DNA from: Roseibium sp. TrichSKD4
GTDB taxonomy: Bacteria > Pseudomonadota > Alphaproteobacteria > Rhizobiales > Stappiaceae
Direction: 5' to 3'
NCBI RefSeq assembly: GCF_000148725.1
Contig: NZ_GL476310.1
Location: 158,198 to 207,198, forward strand
Length of the DNA stretch: 49,001 bases
Below, in pieces: positions 16,259-24,407 of the stretch (position 1 is its first letter; each line of letters starts with the position of its first letter). The position numbers and the translations under genes were made by a program. A model generated the notes under the pieces. It did no database searches. It was not told where the DNA came from and worked only from the letters and a program-made list of their open reading frames with translations.

Positions 16259-17064
16259 GTGACCATAGCAAAATTCGCCGCACCACCGTCCCGCAGATCC
16301 GAGCCCGAAAGGGAAAGGAACCTATTGTCTCATTAACGTCCTACCACGCCCACACTGCTGCCATTGTTGATGAACACGCAGACTTCATTCTGGTTGGCGA
16401 CAGTCTTGGCATGGTGATGCATGGGATGGAGTCGACGGTCGGTGTGCCGCTTGATCTGATGATCATGCATGGCAAGGCGGTGGTTCGGGGAACGCAGCGG
16501 GCACTCATTGTCGTCGATATGCCCTTCGGCACCTATGAGGAAAGCCCGTCCGTTGCTTTTCGCAATTCTGCTCGCATTATGAAGGATACCCAGTGCGGCG
16601 CGGTCAAACTGGAGGGCGGTAAACGGATGGCGGAAACAATTCGCTTCCTGACTGAGCGCGGCATTCCGGTGATGGCGCATATCGGCCTTACCCCGCAGTC
16701 CAGTCATGTCATGGGGGGCTTCAAAACACAGGGTCGGAACGAGGACAGCTGGCCAGAGCACGAAGAGGACGCGCGCGCCGTTTCTGAGGCCGGGGCGTTC
16801 GCACTGGTGCTGGAAGGCATGGTGGAACCACTGGCCGCTAAAATCACACGGCAGGTTGATATTCCAACCATCGGGATCGGCGCTTCGGCTGAGTGCGATG
16901 GTCAGATACTTGTGCTGGAAGACATGCTTGGCCTAAACCCTACACCACCAAAATTCGTGCGTGTCTACGGCAATCTGGGCGGTCAAATTGAGGCGGCTGT
17001 GAAAGCGTATTCCGACGATGTGAAGTCACGCCACTTCCCGACAGACAAGGAGACCTACAGCTAG
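16255..17064 (+). CDS. panB: 3-methyl-2-oxobutanoate hydroxymethyltransferase
   Basis: A 269-residue ketopantoate hydroxymethyltransferase, which adds a hydroxymethyl group from 5,10-methylene-THF to 2-oxoisovalerate, the first committed step of pantothenate synthesis. TIM-barrel motifs are clear: [13 protein letters not shown] (residues about 42-54, with the metal-binding Asp), [28 protein letters not shown] (with the catalytic-site Lys/Glu), [10 protein letters not shown] and the [11 protein letters not shown] end segment. It overlaps panC by four bases, so the pair is coupled; panC before panB on one transcript is a common order. The CaiB and ThDP genes upstream may share the promoter. Confidence 0.97.
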   Translation: MSDHSKIRRTTVPQIRARKGKEPIVSLTSYHAHTAAIVDEHADFILVGDSLGMVMHGMESTVGVPLDLMIMHGKAVVRGTQRALIVVDMPFGTYEESPSVAFRNSARIMKDTQCGAVKLEGGKRMAETIRFLTERGIPVMAHIGLTPQSSHVMGGFKTQGRNEDSWPEHEEDARAVSEAGAFALVLEGMVEPLAAKITRQVDIPTIGIGASAECDGQILVLEDMLGLNPTPPKFVRVYGNLGGQIEAAVKAYSDDVKSRHFPTDKETYS

Positions 17065-17196
17065 TTTCGAGGGTAGGACTATAGCCCCATCAGAGTTAGT
17101 TAACCCGCAATTCATGAAATTGCATATACGTGTAAACACTACTTTAAATGGCTATTATTACCCTGCGTCAGAAAAGTGTGAGTGCGGGTTTCTGCA

Positions 17197-17670
17197 ATGT
17201 ATCTGATGCGATTGACCTACTACAGTACACCGTCGATTACCCCGGAGCATGGTGGGCGTACGACGGCGTTGAAAGACAATTTGGCGGCAAGCCGTAAGAA
17301 CAATGCGACCAGCGGTATCACCGGAACGTTGTTCTTCAATGATGACTATTTTGCGCAGGTGATCGAAGGGCATCGTGATGAAGTTAGCAATTCATTCGTG
17401 AGGATTTCAGCTGATCCTCGCCATGAAGACGTTATCATTCTGCGGGCTGAACCTATCGATGAGCGATTGTTCAACAAATGGGAGATGGGGTTCGCAAGCA
17501 TCACTGAGCAAACAGAGGCGCTATACCGAAAGTATTCAGCTTCTCCGCGTTTTGACCCGGCGAAAATGAGCGCAGAATCCCTTGAGCAGCTCTTGGCGGA
17601 GATCGCGCAGAGCGCGCAAGAACAAGCCAAGCCCGAGCCTCAAAAGGTTCGCCGTGTGGCAAGCCTCTGA
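17197..17670 (+). CDS. BLUF-domain blue-light photoreceptor
   Basis: A 157-residue single-domain BLUF protein binding FAD. The domain covers about residues 1-95: YLMRLTYYSTPS contains the flavin-contacting Tyr; NNATSGITGTLFFNDDYFAQVIEG carries the conserved Asn and the Gln that switches hydrogen bonds on light; then DPRHEDVIIL and FNKWEMGFA, which hold the conserved RH and the Trp/Met position. The C-terminal 60 residues are helical and end in a charged tail (QEQAKPEPQKVRRV), with no output enzyme domain, so it must signal through a partner. ATG 17197 starts one residue before the conserved first strand; a GTG at 17182 is the alternative. No obvious partner is adjacent. Confidence 0.88.
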   Translation: MYLMRLTYYSTPSITPEHGGRTTALKDNLAASRKNNATSGITGTLFFNDDYFAQVIEGHRDEVSNSFVRISADPRHEDVIILRAEPIDERLFNKWEMGFASITEQTEALYRKYSASPRFDPAKMSAESLEQLLAEIAQSAQEQAKPEPQKVRRVASL

Positions 17671-17798
17671 CAGCTTCCGCTGATCTGCCAGTGTCAGTCT
17701 TGCAAATTGACCAAGGGCAACTTTCCCGAAATATTTATAATACACGGGCATCCCTTTATCGAGTAGGGGGCTCTTTTTGTGTTTTCGGAAAGAGTGGC

Positions 17799-19235
17799 AT
17801 GTACGAAAAGGAAGCAGATACGCTCAAGGCCTTCCTTGATGGACAAATGTCACGGCGGGAATTGCTGAGCCGGTTGGCCGCTTCTGGATTAGGGGCAGCT
17901 GCTGTTTCCTCCATCTGTTCGAATGCAGCACAAGCTGCGTTTTTGTCGGATTTCGACTGGAAGAAACATAAAGGCAAAAGCATCAAGCTGCTTTTGAACA
18001 AACACCCTTACACAGATGCCATGATTGCTCGGCTGGAGGAATTTCGTCAGCTCACAGGTATCGGTGTCTCTTATGACATATTCCCCGAAAACGTTTATTT
18101 CGAAGAGCTGACCGCAGCGCTTTCTCTCCACTCCGACGAATATGATGCCTTCATGACCGGGGCCTACATGACCTGGACCTATGGTCCGGCTGGTTGGGTG
18201 GTCGATCATAATGAATGGCTAAATGATCCTGAGAAAACCAACCCTCGTTACAATTGGTTCGACGTGCTTCCTGGCGTGCGAAAATCATGCGCATGGAACG
18301 GACAACCCGGCGGTGAGTTGGGCTCGGGAGATGCAAATCAGTGGTGCATTCCATGGGGGTATGAGCAGAACGACCTTACCTATAATGCAACCATGTTTGA
18401 ACGCGCCGGAGTGCGCATTCCAACCAATCTTGATGAGTTGACTGAAGCTGCAGCGGCAGTGCAGGCCGGGAATGAAGGTATCCACGGCATTGGTCTTCGG
18501 GGGACGCGGTCTTGGGCCACGATCCATCCGGGTTTTCTGTCGGCCTATGCAAATTTTGGCGAACGCGACCTGGTGGTGGAAAATGGTAAGCTTAAAGCTG
18601 CAATGAACACTCGTGAGTCTCGGGCATTTCACGCAAAATGGGTGCAAATGATCCAGCAGAGCGGAGCGAGGGATTGGTCCACCCATACATGGTACAAGGT
18701 CAGGGAAGATATTGGCGCAGGACGGTCAGCTATGACCTTCGATGCTGACATCCTTGGGTATTTTGCAAACAGCGATGAAAACCCGATGTCGGGTCAATTG
18801 CACTACGCTCCGTTTGCGGCCAATCACGCAGCGTCTGCACCAACGCCGAACATCTGGATTTGGGCTCTGGCAATGTCATCCTTTTCTAGAAATCACGATG
18901 CGACCTGGTACTTTATGCAATGAGCAACAGGGCCCCAGTTTAATCTGGATGGCGCGCGGAACCTGAACTTCGTAAATCCGGTCCGCCGGACGACCTGGAG
19001 AGACGAAGAATTCCGCAATGGATTAAAAACCAACTACCCCGGATATGTAGAAACACATGATGTGTCCGTCCCTGGCGCGAGCATCAAATTCACGCCGCAA
19101 CCACTCTTCTTTGACCTAACGACTGAGTGGGCTGCCAGCCTTCAAAAGATGGTCGCCAACAAGGTGCCCGTTGACGAAGGTCTCGATCAACTTGCTGAAA
19201 GCATCAATACTCAGCTCGAAGCAGCCGGTCTTTGA
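17799..19235 (+). pseudogene. Tat-exported ABC solute-binding protein with one in-frame TGA
   Basis: A family-1 extracellular solute-binding protein, 479 codons to TGA 19233-19235, interrupted by TGA at 18921-18923 in the context FMQ-stop-ATGPQFN. Relatives have FxQWATSP there, so TGG to TGA is the likely change; the frame and similarity resume at once and continue to the natural end (QPLFFDLTTEWAASLQKMV). The N-terminus has a twin-arginine signal (SRRELLSRLAASGLGAAA, about residues 18-35), unusual but known for such proteins. ATG 17799 is chosen because it directly precedes the signal region; an open frame to 17691 adds unconvincing residues. No permease or ATPase gene is adjacent, so it is an orphan, and loss of about 100 C-terminal residues probably inactivates it. 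A sugar-like ligand is a family-level guess. Confidence 0.8.
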
Positions 19236-19412
19236 TCCCCACTAACTTTGGGTCAGGGCGCAATGCTTTATTTCTGGTTTCTCGATCAAAGGTGAGATGT
19301 CGTGATTTGACTTTTCTCGGCGGTTTTCCCACTTCAAAAGTCAGAGACACTTTTCAACTGATGCCCGAGATCGACTGATCTGTCGGGCGGTACTCTCGCG
19401 TTGGGGTGGAGA

Positions 19413-20264
19413 ATGAGCGAGTTTTTGTTGGCAAATGAGCCAACCGTCCGATTGGCGGTATTTCTGGGTGTGCTTGTTCTGATGGCCATCTGGGAGGTTG
19501 CTGCTCCGCGCCGGCGTATTGAAATCCCACGGGTTATCCGCTGGACCAACAATCTCGGTGTTGTGATTGTCGACACCGTGCTTGTTCGATTGGTCTATCC
19601 AATTGCAGCCGTCGGATTGGCACTGCTCGCGCAGCAAAATGGATGGGGACTGTTCAATCTTGTTACGCTGCCCGGTTGGGTCGCAATTCTGGTCTCAATC
19701 ATCTTGTTCGATTTGGCGATCTATCTGCAGCACGTTTTCTTTCACAAGGTGCCGTATCTCTGGCGCCTCCACCGGATGCATCACGCAGACACCGGCATTG
19801 ATGTAACGACCGGGTTGCGGTTTCATCCGCTCGAAATCTTGATCTCGATGGCGATTAAATTCGCCGTCATTCTTGTCCTTGGACCTCCTGCCGTTGCAGT
19901 TCTCCTGTTTGAAGTCATTCTGAACGGAATGGCGATGTTCAACCATTCCAATATCAAGCTGCCATTCGCCCTTGATCGGGCTTTGCGGTTGATTGTGGTA
20001 ACGCCTGACATGCACCGGGTGCATCACTCGATAGATCGCGTAGAAACCGATAGTAATTACGGTTTCAATCTGCCTTGGTGGGATCGCTTGTTCGGCACCT
20101 ATATCGATCAGCCAGAAAAAGGGCATGATGGAATGACAATCGGGTTTGCTGGTTTCCGGACGCAACGTGATCATTGGCTTGATCGGATGCTTATCCAGCC
20201 CTTTAGCACGCCCTCAAAAAAAGACCCTAAGAGCATTGAGGCAGAGGCGAGCCCAGACGTTTAG
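19413..20264 (+). CDS. Sterol desaturase/fatty acid hydroxylase family protein
   Basis: A 283-residue membrane di-iron oxygenase. Four hydrophobic helices surround the histidine clusters that bind iron: HVFFH (about residue 107), HRMHHAD (about 120), HSNIK (about 177) and HRVHHSIDR (about 203). The end of the catalytic part shows the NYGFNLPWWDRLFGTY motif typical of this superfamily. It would hydroxylate or desaturate a lipid at the cytoplasmic membrane; the exact lipid (sterol, carotenoid, fatty acyl or ornithine lipid) cannot be told from sequence alone. ATG 19413 is chosen because GGTGGAG lies a few bases upstream. It stands alone between the broken solute-binding protein and the SWIM cluster. 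Confidence 0.88.
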   Translation: MSEFLLANEPTVRLAVFLGVLVLMAIWEVAAPRRRIEIPRVIRWTNNLGVVIVDTVLVRLVYPIAAVGLALLAQQNGWGLFNLVTLPGWVAILVSIILFDLAIYLQHVFFHKVPYLWRLHRMHHADTGIDVTTGLRFHPLEILISMAIKFAVILVLGPPAVAVLLFEVILNGMAMFNHSNIKLPFALDRALRLIVVTPDMHRVHHSIDRVETDSNYGFNLPWWDRLFGTYIDQPEKGHDGMTIGFAGFRTQRDHWLDRMLIQPFSTPSKKDPKSIEAEASPDV

Positions 20265-20535
20265 GCCACAGCCTGTTCCGCGCGCCCAAGTCGGTTATAG
20301 CCTTTGGCCTTTTGATGGGAGCTGTCGTTTGTTTGACCGCTTCAATCAAGAGTGGGTTCCCTTGTAAATTTAACGCTTGAGATATGTTGCAGGCTCGGAC
20401 GAAGCCGATATTGTGCCTTCGTAACGTTATTTGGTTTTAGAGTTGTTTGAGGGAGACAAACGGGGGGGCGGTTTTTGATCCCTTCGCATTGTTTTCCGTC
20501 CCGAATTTTAAATCTCCGAAAGTTGGCCTTTTTGA

Positions 20536-21923
20536 ATGTCCCTTACCCATGATGCCATTGCAGCGCTTGCCCCGGACCAGGCATCTCTGAAAGCTGCCAA
20601 CGGTATGACAAAGCCAAAAAAATGGCCGACGCGTGCACGGTCCGAGGCCGAGCCACTTGTCTGGGGGAGTGCCAAGGTTCGGGCGCAAATCCGTATCGCA
20701 CGGTGTTTGACACTTCAAATCACGGCTATAAGTGCACTTGCCCATCGCGAAAGTTTCCGTGCAAGCATGTTCTTGCCCTGATGTGGATGTACGTTGATGA
20801 TCCGGTGCCATTTCAGCCCGCTGAAACGCCTGACTGGGTTTCGGACTGGCTGGGGCGCAGGAGAACCACCGCATCCGCACCCAAATCGGCACCGCCGAAT
20901 TCTGGCGAGGACAAGTCGCTTACAGCGGCCATGCGTACTGAACCTGAAAAGCCAAACGACCCGAAGGCAGAGGCGCGCAAAAAGGCAGCTGCGGAGAAGC
21001 GGGCACAGGAAACAGAGGCGGCTTTAAAAGGTGCGGCCGACGATCTTGAACAATGGATCGGCGACCAACTCCGCACCGGCCTATCAGCTTTTCTGGAAGA
21101 CATGACAGATCGCTGTCGTGCGATTGCAGCGCGCCTCGTGGATGGTAAGGCTCAGGCGCTCGCAAGCCGTCTTGATGAATTGCCTGCACTTGCTCTTGCT
21201 TATCCCGGAGAAGAACGGATGCAATTGGTTGTGCGTGAGCTTGGAAAAATCGTGCTCTTGCTCGCCGCTTGGCGGCAAAGCCCGGCGGATCCCGAATTAC
21301 GGCGGATGATCGCTACGTCAGAAACGCGAGACAGTCTCTTTGAAAATCCGAATGCGCAGAAGGTGACGTCGGTCTGGGAAGTGGTTGGCGAAGATATTTC
21401 AACCCGGCGGGACGGGATGGTCAGTCAGGCGACATGGCTCATGAACCTTCAATCGAGCGGGCCGCGCTTTGCTGTTCTCCTTGATTTCTTTCCGGCCAGT
21501 CTCGGAAAGCGCTCCAGCGCGGTTGTCATGGGAGAACAACTCCACGCGGAACTGGTCTTTTACCCCGCCAGCCATCCGCTTAGAGCTGTATTAGGAGAGC
21601 GGAAATCAGCACCGGACACACCCTTGCCATGGCCGGAAATCGAGCTGCAGAGTGATCCTCTGCAAAGCTTCTTGGAGATTCAAGATGTAGCGCCCTGGAC
21701 CGGCGTGGCACCGGCGGTTTTGCCCGAGGGGCGGTATTGCAAGAATGGGCCGGAGACGTGGTGGCAGTCTGTTGATGGGCAAATTGCCTTGCCGGTCAAA
21801 AATGCTCCCGATCCGCATACCGCGGGATTTCAATTGCAATCCTCTTTCGGACTTTGGGACGGACTGCGTTTGACACTTCTGTGTGCTCGCACAAATTGGG
21901 GTAGGGTTCAGCTAAATGGTTGA
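20536..21923 (+). pseudogene. SWIM zinc finger protein, one-base frameshift
   Basis: The first gene of the five-gene cluster. The frame from ATG 20536 (MSLTHDAIAALAPDQASLKA) runs to PLVWG, then similarity continues in another frame with ECQGSGANPYRTVFDTSN. The junction is the run GGGGG at 20663-20667; six G would restore one frame of about 462 residues. The SWIM motif follows immediately (CTCPSRKFPCKH, a CxC...CxH zinc site thought to bind nucleic acid or protein). Then comes an Ala/Lys-rich charged linker, a helical region, and a C-terminal beta-rich part. As given, translation from 20536 would end early. The end overlaps the DUF5691 start by eight bases, so coupling is expected. Either a real lesion or a missed base in a homopolymer. 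Confidence 0.82.
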
Positions 21924-23334
21924 TCTAAGCCAGTTTGTGGAGCGCATTCAAAGTCGCTGGATGGTGGGCGGGTCTGCGCAAGAACAAGCGCCTGAGGCTT
22001 GGCGTTCGTTGGCGTCCCAAACAGATAATCCCGACCTTTCGCTATTGGCCTTGGTAGCACAAGCGGCGCAGGTGGGACTTCGGCCTGCACCTGCCAAGGA
22101 TCTCCAGCCTTATCCATCGCTGCCCAAATTGGATTTGCCGCCAGTGTCGGACGCGCAGCGGGGTCTGTTTCGACGCATCTTCTTGCTGGTCAAACCGACC
22201 CGAGAGCAAAGTGATCTTTTACTCAGCTTTCTCGCTGCCCGCGGGTTTACGAGCCATCCGGCGGACTTCATGCCCGCCAATATGGAGAACCTTCCGGCCT
22301 GCTACGCTCCGTGGGAACAATGGAGTGAAAGGCAGGAGGCAGACCTAAGCGAGCTGTCGGCAACCAGTTGGGATGATTTCATGCCGTCGGAGCGGGTTCA
22401 TGCTCTAAGGCAAATCAGGTTGAACAACCCGTCCGCGGCTCGCGACATGTTGGTGGAAAAAGCGGCAGAACTTCCAGCTGAACAAAGATTGCGCGCAGTT
22501 CAGGTTCTTGAAATCGGGCTTGGACCCAATGACGCACCCCATCTGAACAAGCTGCTGGAGACGGACCGCTCAGGAAAGGTCAAGGCCTTGGCGCAATCCT
22601 ATCTGGCGAGACTGGGTTTGCAGCAGGACGAAGGTGACGCGGTCTCGGAACTTGCCGATTTTTTGGAGCTTGGCAAAAGCTGGATTATCCGGCGCAAGGT
22701 GACCGTTCGCCCGAAGAAACTGAAAACATCCGCCCAACACAAACGCCGGGCTGACCTGTTTGAAGCAGTCAGTTTGAATGGTTTGGCTACCGCGCTAGAA
22801 CTTGCCCCGGACATCATCATTGCAGGATGGCAGTTTTCAAATCAGCGAGAGGACCGAGAGTTCTTCGACATGGTTGCTCGCACCGGTTCTGACGATGCTG
22901 TTCGGAGCCTGATGGACAGAATACTGGAAAGCGGTGAAGTGCAGCTCCACGTCATCGGGTCACTGCTTGACCGGCTGACGCCAGCGGACCGGTGGGCACG
23001 CCTGCCGGCAATCATGAAACAAGATGATGAATTGATGGAGGCCGTTCTGGCTTGCGCACGTCATCGCCTTGGAGACTTGAGCCTTGATGTCTTGTCAAAG
23101 TCTCTGCAGGTTAAATCGCTGATTGCCAAGATCAAGGAACAGGCTAAGAGCGACAAGGCCGGGGCTTATGATCATGTCCTGCGCCCCAGCCTTTTCATTC
23201 TGGGCCTTTTGGCAGACCCTCAAGCGGCTACAGCCTTGATCGACACATTTATTGAAGCGGGTTTGTCCCGCGCCGACGCGGCACTGCTTGTCTTGCAGTT
23301 TAACGCCGCTTTGCCCTCCGGAGATATCAAATGA
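21916..23334 (+). CDS. DUF5691 family protein
   Basis: A 472-residue, mostly helical soluble protein that I assign to DUF5691, mainly from its place in this conserved cluster and from its repeat-like helical pattern. The centre (about residues 150-230: LRQIRLNNPSAARDMLVEKA, AEQRLRAVQVLEIGLGPNDAP, GKVKALAQSYLARLGL) looks like HEAT/ARM-type helix pairs, suggesting a protein-binding scaffold. No catalytic motif, signal peptide or membrane segment is seen. ATG 21916 lies inside the end of the SWIM gene and its stop overlaps the ATPase start by four bases, so translation is probably coupled on both sides. Function unknown; an adaptor between the SWIM protein and the ATPase is inference. Confidence 0.65.
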   Translation: MVDLSQFVERIQSRWMVGGSAQEQAPEAWRSLASQTDNPDLSLLALVAQAAQVGLRPAPAKDLQPYPSLPKLDLPPVSDAQRGLFRRIFLLVKPTREQSDLLLSFLAARGFTSHPADFMPANMENLPACYAPWEQWSERQEADLSELSATSWDDFMPSERVHALRQIRLNNPSAARDMLVEKAAELPAEQRLRAVQVLEIGLGPNDAPHLNKLLETDRSGKVKALAQSYLARLGLQQDEGDAVSELADFLELGKSWIIRRKVTVRPKKLKTSAQHKRRADLFEAVSLNGLATALELAPDIIIAGWQFSNQREDREFFDMVARTGSDDAVRSLMDRILESGEVQLHVIGSLLDRLTPADRWARLPAIMKQDDELMEAVLACARHRLGDLSLDVLSKSLQVKSLIAKIKEQAKSDKAGAYDHVLRPSLFILGLLADPQAATALIDTFIEAGLSRADAALLVLQFNAALPSGDIK

Positions 23335-24407
23335 GTGACACGTTGCGGCGTCCGGCCGAGATTACCTATGCAGCCGAAATCGAAGCCCTGAAAGCGGTCG
23401 ATGATCACCCCAAGCCACAAGGTTGGGTTTTGTCTCCGCAATCGGTCATCACTTATGTGATGGGCGGCAAGGCTGGATCAGTTGAAATCAGTGCCAAATA
23501 TGTCGGCAATCGGCGTTTGATTGAAACGGCTGTTGCAACACTGGCGACCGACCGGGCACTGCTTCTTCTCGGAGTTCCGGGAACTGCGAAATCCTGGGTG
23601 TCAGAACATTTGGCCGCTGCCATTTCTGGAAACTCGACATTGGTGATCCAGTGTACTGCCGGAACCGATGAAAATCAGGTGCGTTATGGCTGGAATTACG
23701 CCCAGCTTCTCGCTCATGGCCCGAGCCGGGAAGCCTTGGTGCCGACGCCTCTATTTCGGGCGATGGAAAGCGGAAAACTGTGCCGTCTGGAGGAACTGAC
23801 TCGGATGGGCTCGGATGTGCAGGACACGCTGATAACTGTGCTTTCGGAAAAAATGCTGCCGATCCCGGAACTGAATGACGCGGTGTTTGCAAACCGGGGT
23901 TTCAATGTAATTGCAACGGCCAACGACCGAGACAAGGGCGTAAACGAGTTGTCTGCCGCCCTGAAACGCCGTTTCAATGTTGTGGTCCTGCCACTGCCTG
24001 ACGACATGGACGAAGAGATTGCCATTGTGACAAAGCGGGTTGGAGAGATGGCAAATTCCCTGGATCTACCGGCTCCGAAAAACGTTGCAGAGGAAGTTAC
24101 GCGATTGTTGTCGATCTTCCGCGAATTGCGGTCAGGCGAAACACTGGATGGCAAGACGACCTTGAAAAAGCCGTCCGGAAACCTTTCAACAGCAGAAGCG
24201 ATCGCGGTCACGGTCGGCGGACTGAGCCATGCAGCTTACTTCAACAAAGGGACCCTTTCGGCATATAGCCTTGCGCCCAACGTCATTGGGGCTGTGTTGA
24301 AAGACCCGGTTCAGGACAAGGTGGTTCTTGAAGAATATCTGGAAACGGTCCTGAAAAAACGGCGCGACTATTCCGATTATTATCAGGCATTGACCGAGTT
24401 GGTTTAA
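23331..24407 (+). CDS. MoxR-type AAA+ ATPase
   Basis: A 358-residue AAA+ ATPase of the MoxR/RavA-like kind. Walker A is GVPGTAKS (residues 81-88), with the Ala-Lys-Ser form typical of MoxR; Walker B is LCRLEE (about 150-155); sensor 1 is ATAND (195-199); an arginine-finger region KRRF is at 212-215. A helical lid follows. MoxR ATPases work as hexameric remodelling chaperones, usually with a vWA-domain partner that grips the client; the vWA gene two positions downstream is the obvious partner here. The ATG overlaps the DUF5691 stop (ATGA), and the DUF5682 gene starts on the base after this gene's stop. Cytosolic. Client and trigger are unknown. Confidence 0.93.
   Translation: MSDTLRRPAEITYAAEIEALKAVDDHPKPQGWVLSPQSVITYVMGGKAGSVEISAKYVGNRRLIETAVATLATDRALLLLGVPGTAKSWVSEHLAAAISGNSTLVIQCTAGTDENQVRYGWNYAQLLAHGPSREALVPTPLFRAMESGKLCRLEELTRMGSDVQDTLITVLSEKMLPIPELNDAVFANRGFNVIATANDRDKGVNELSAALKRRFNVVVLPLPDDMDEEIAIVTKRVGEMANSLDLPAPKNVAEEVTRLLSIFRELRSGETLDGKTTLKKPSGNLSTAEAIAVTVGGLSHAAYFNKGTLSAYSLAPNVIGAVLKDPVQDKVVLEEYLETVLKKRRDYSDYYQALTELV

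Noticed and set aside
17095-17140. Light-regulator type operator upstream of the BLUF gene (TTGCATATACGTGTAA)
   Set aside because: Only loosely symmetric; it shares TTGCAT with the LacI operators but lacks the second half-site, so it was not called.
10120-18923. TGA recoded as Trp or selenocysteine
   Set aside because: Many intact genes here end in TGA (for example panC, the MoxR-upstream gene and the permeases), so TGA is a normal stop; SDR enzymes and binding proteins are not selenoproteins and no SECIS-like hairpin directly follows either TGA.
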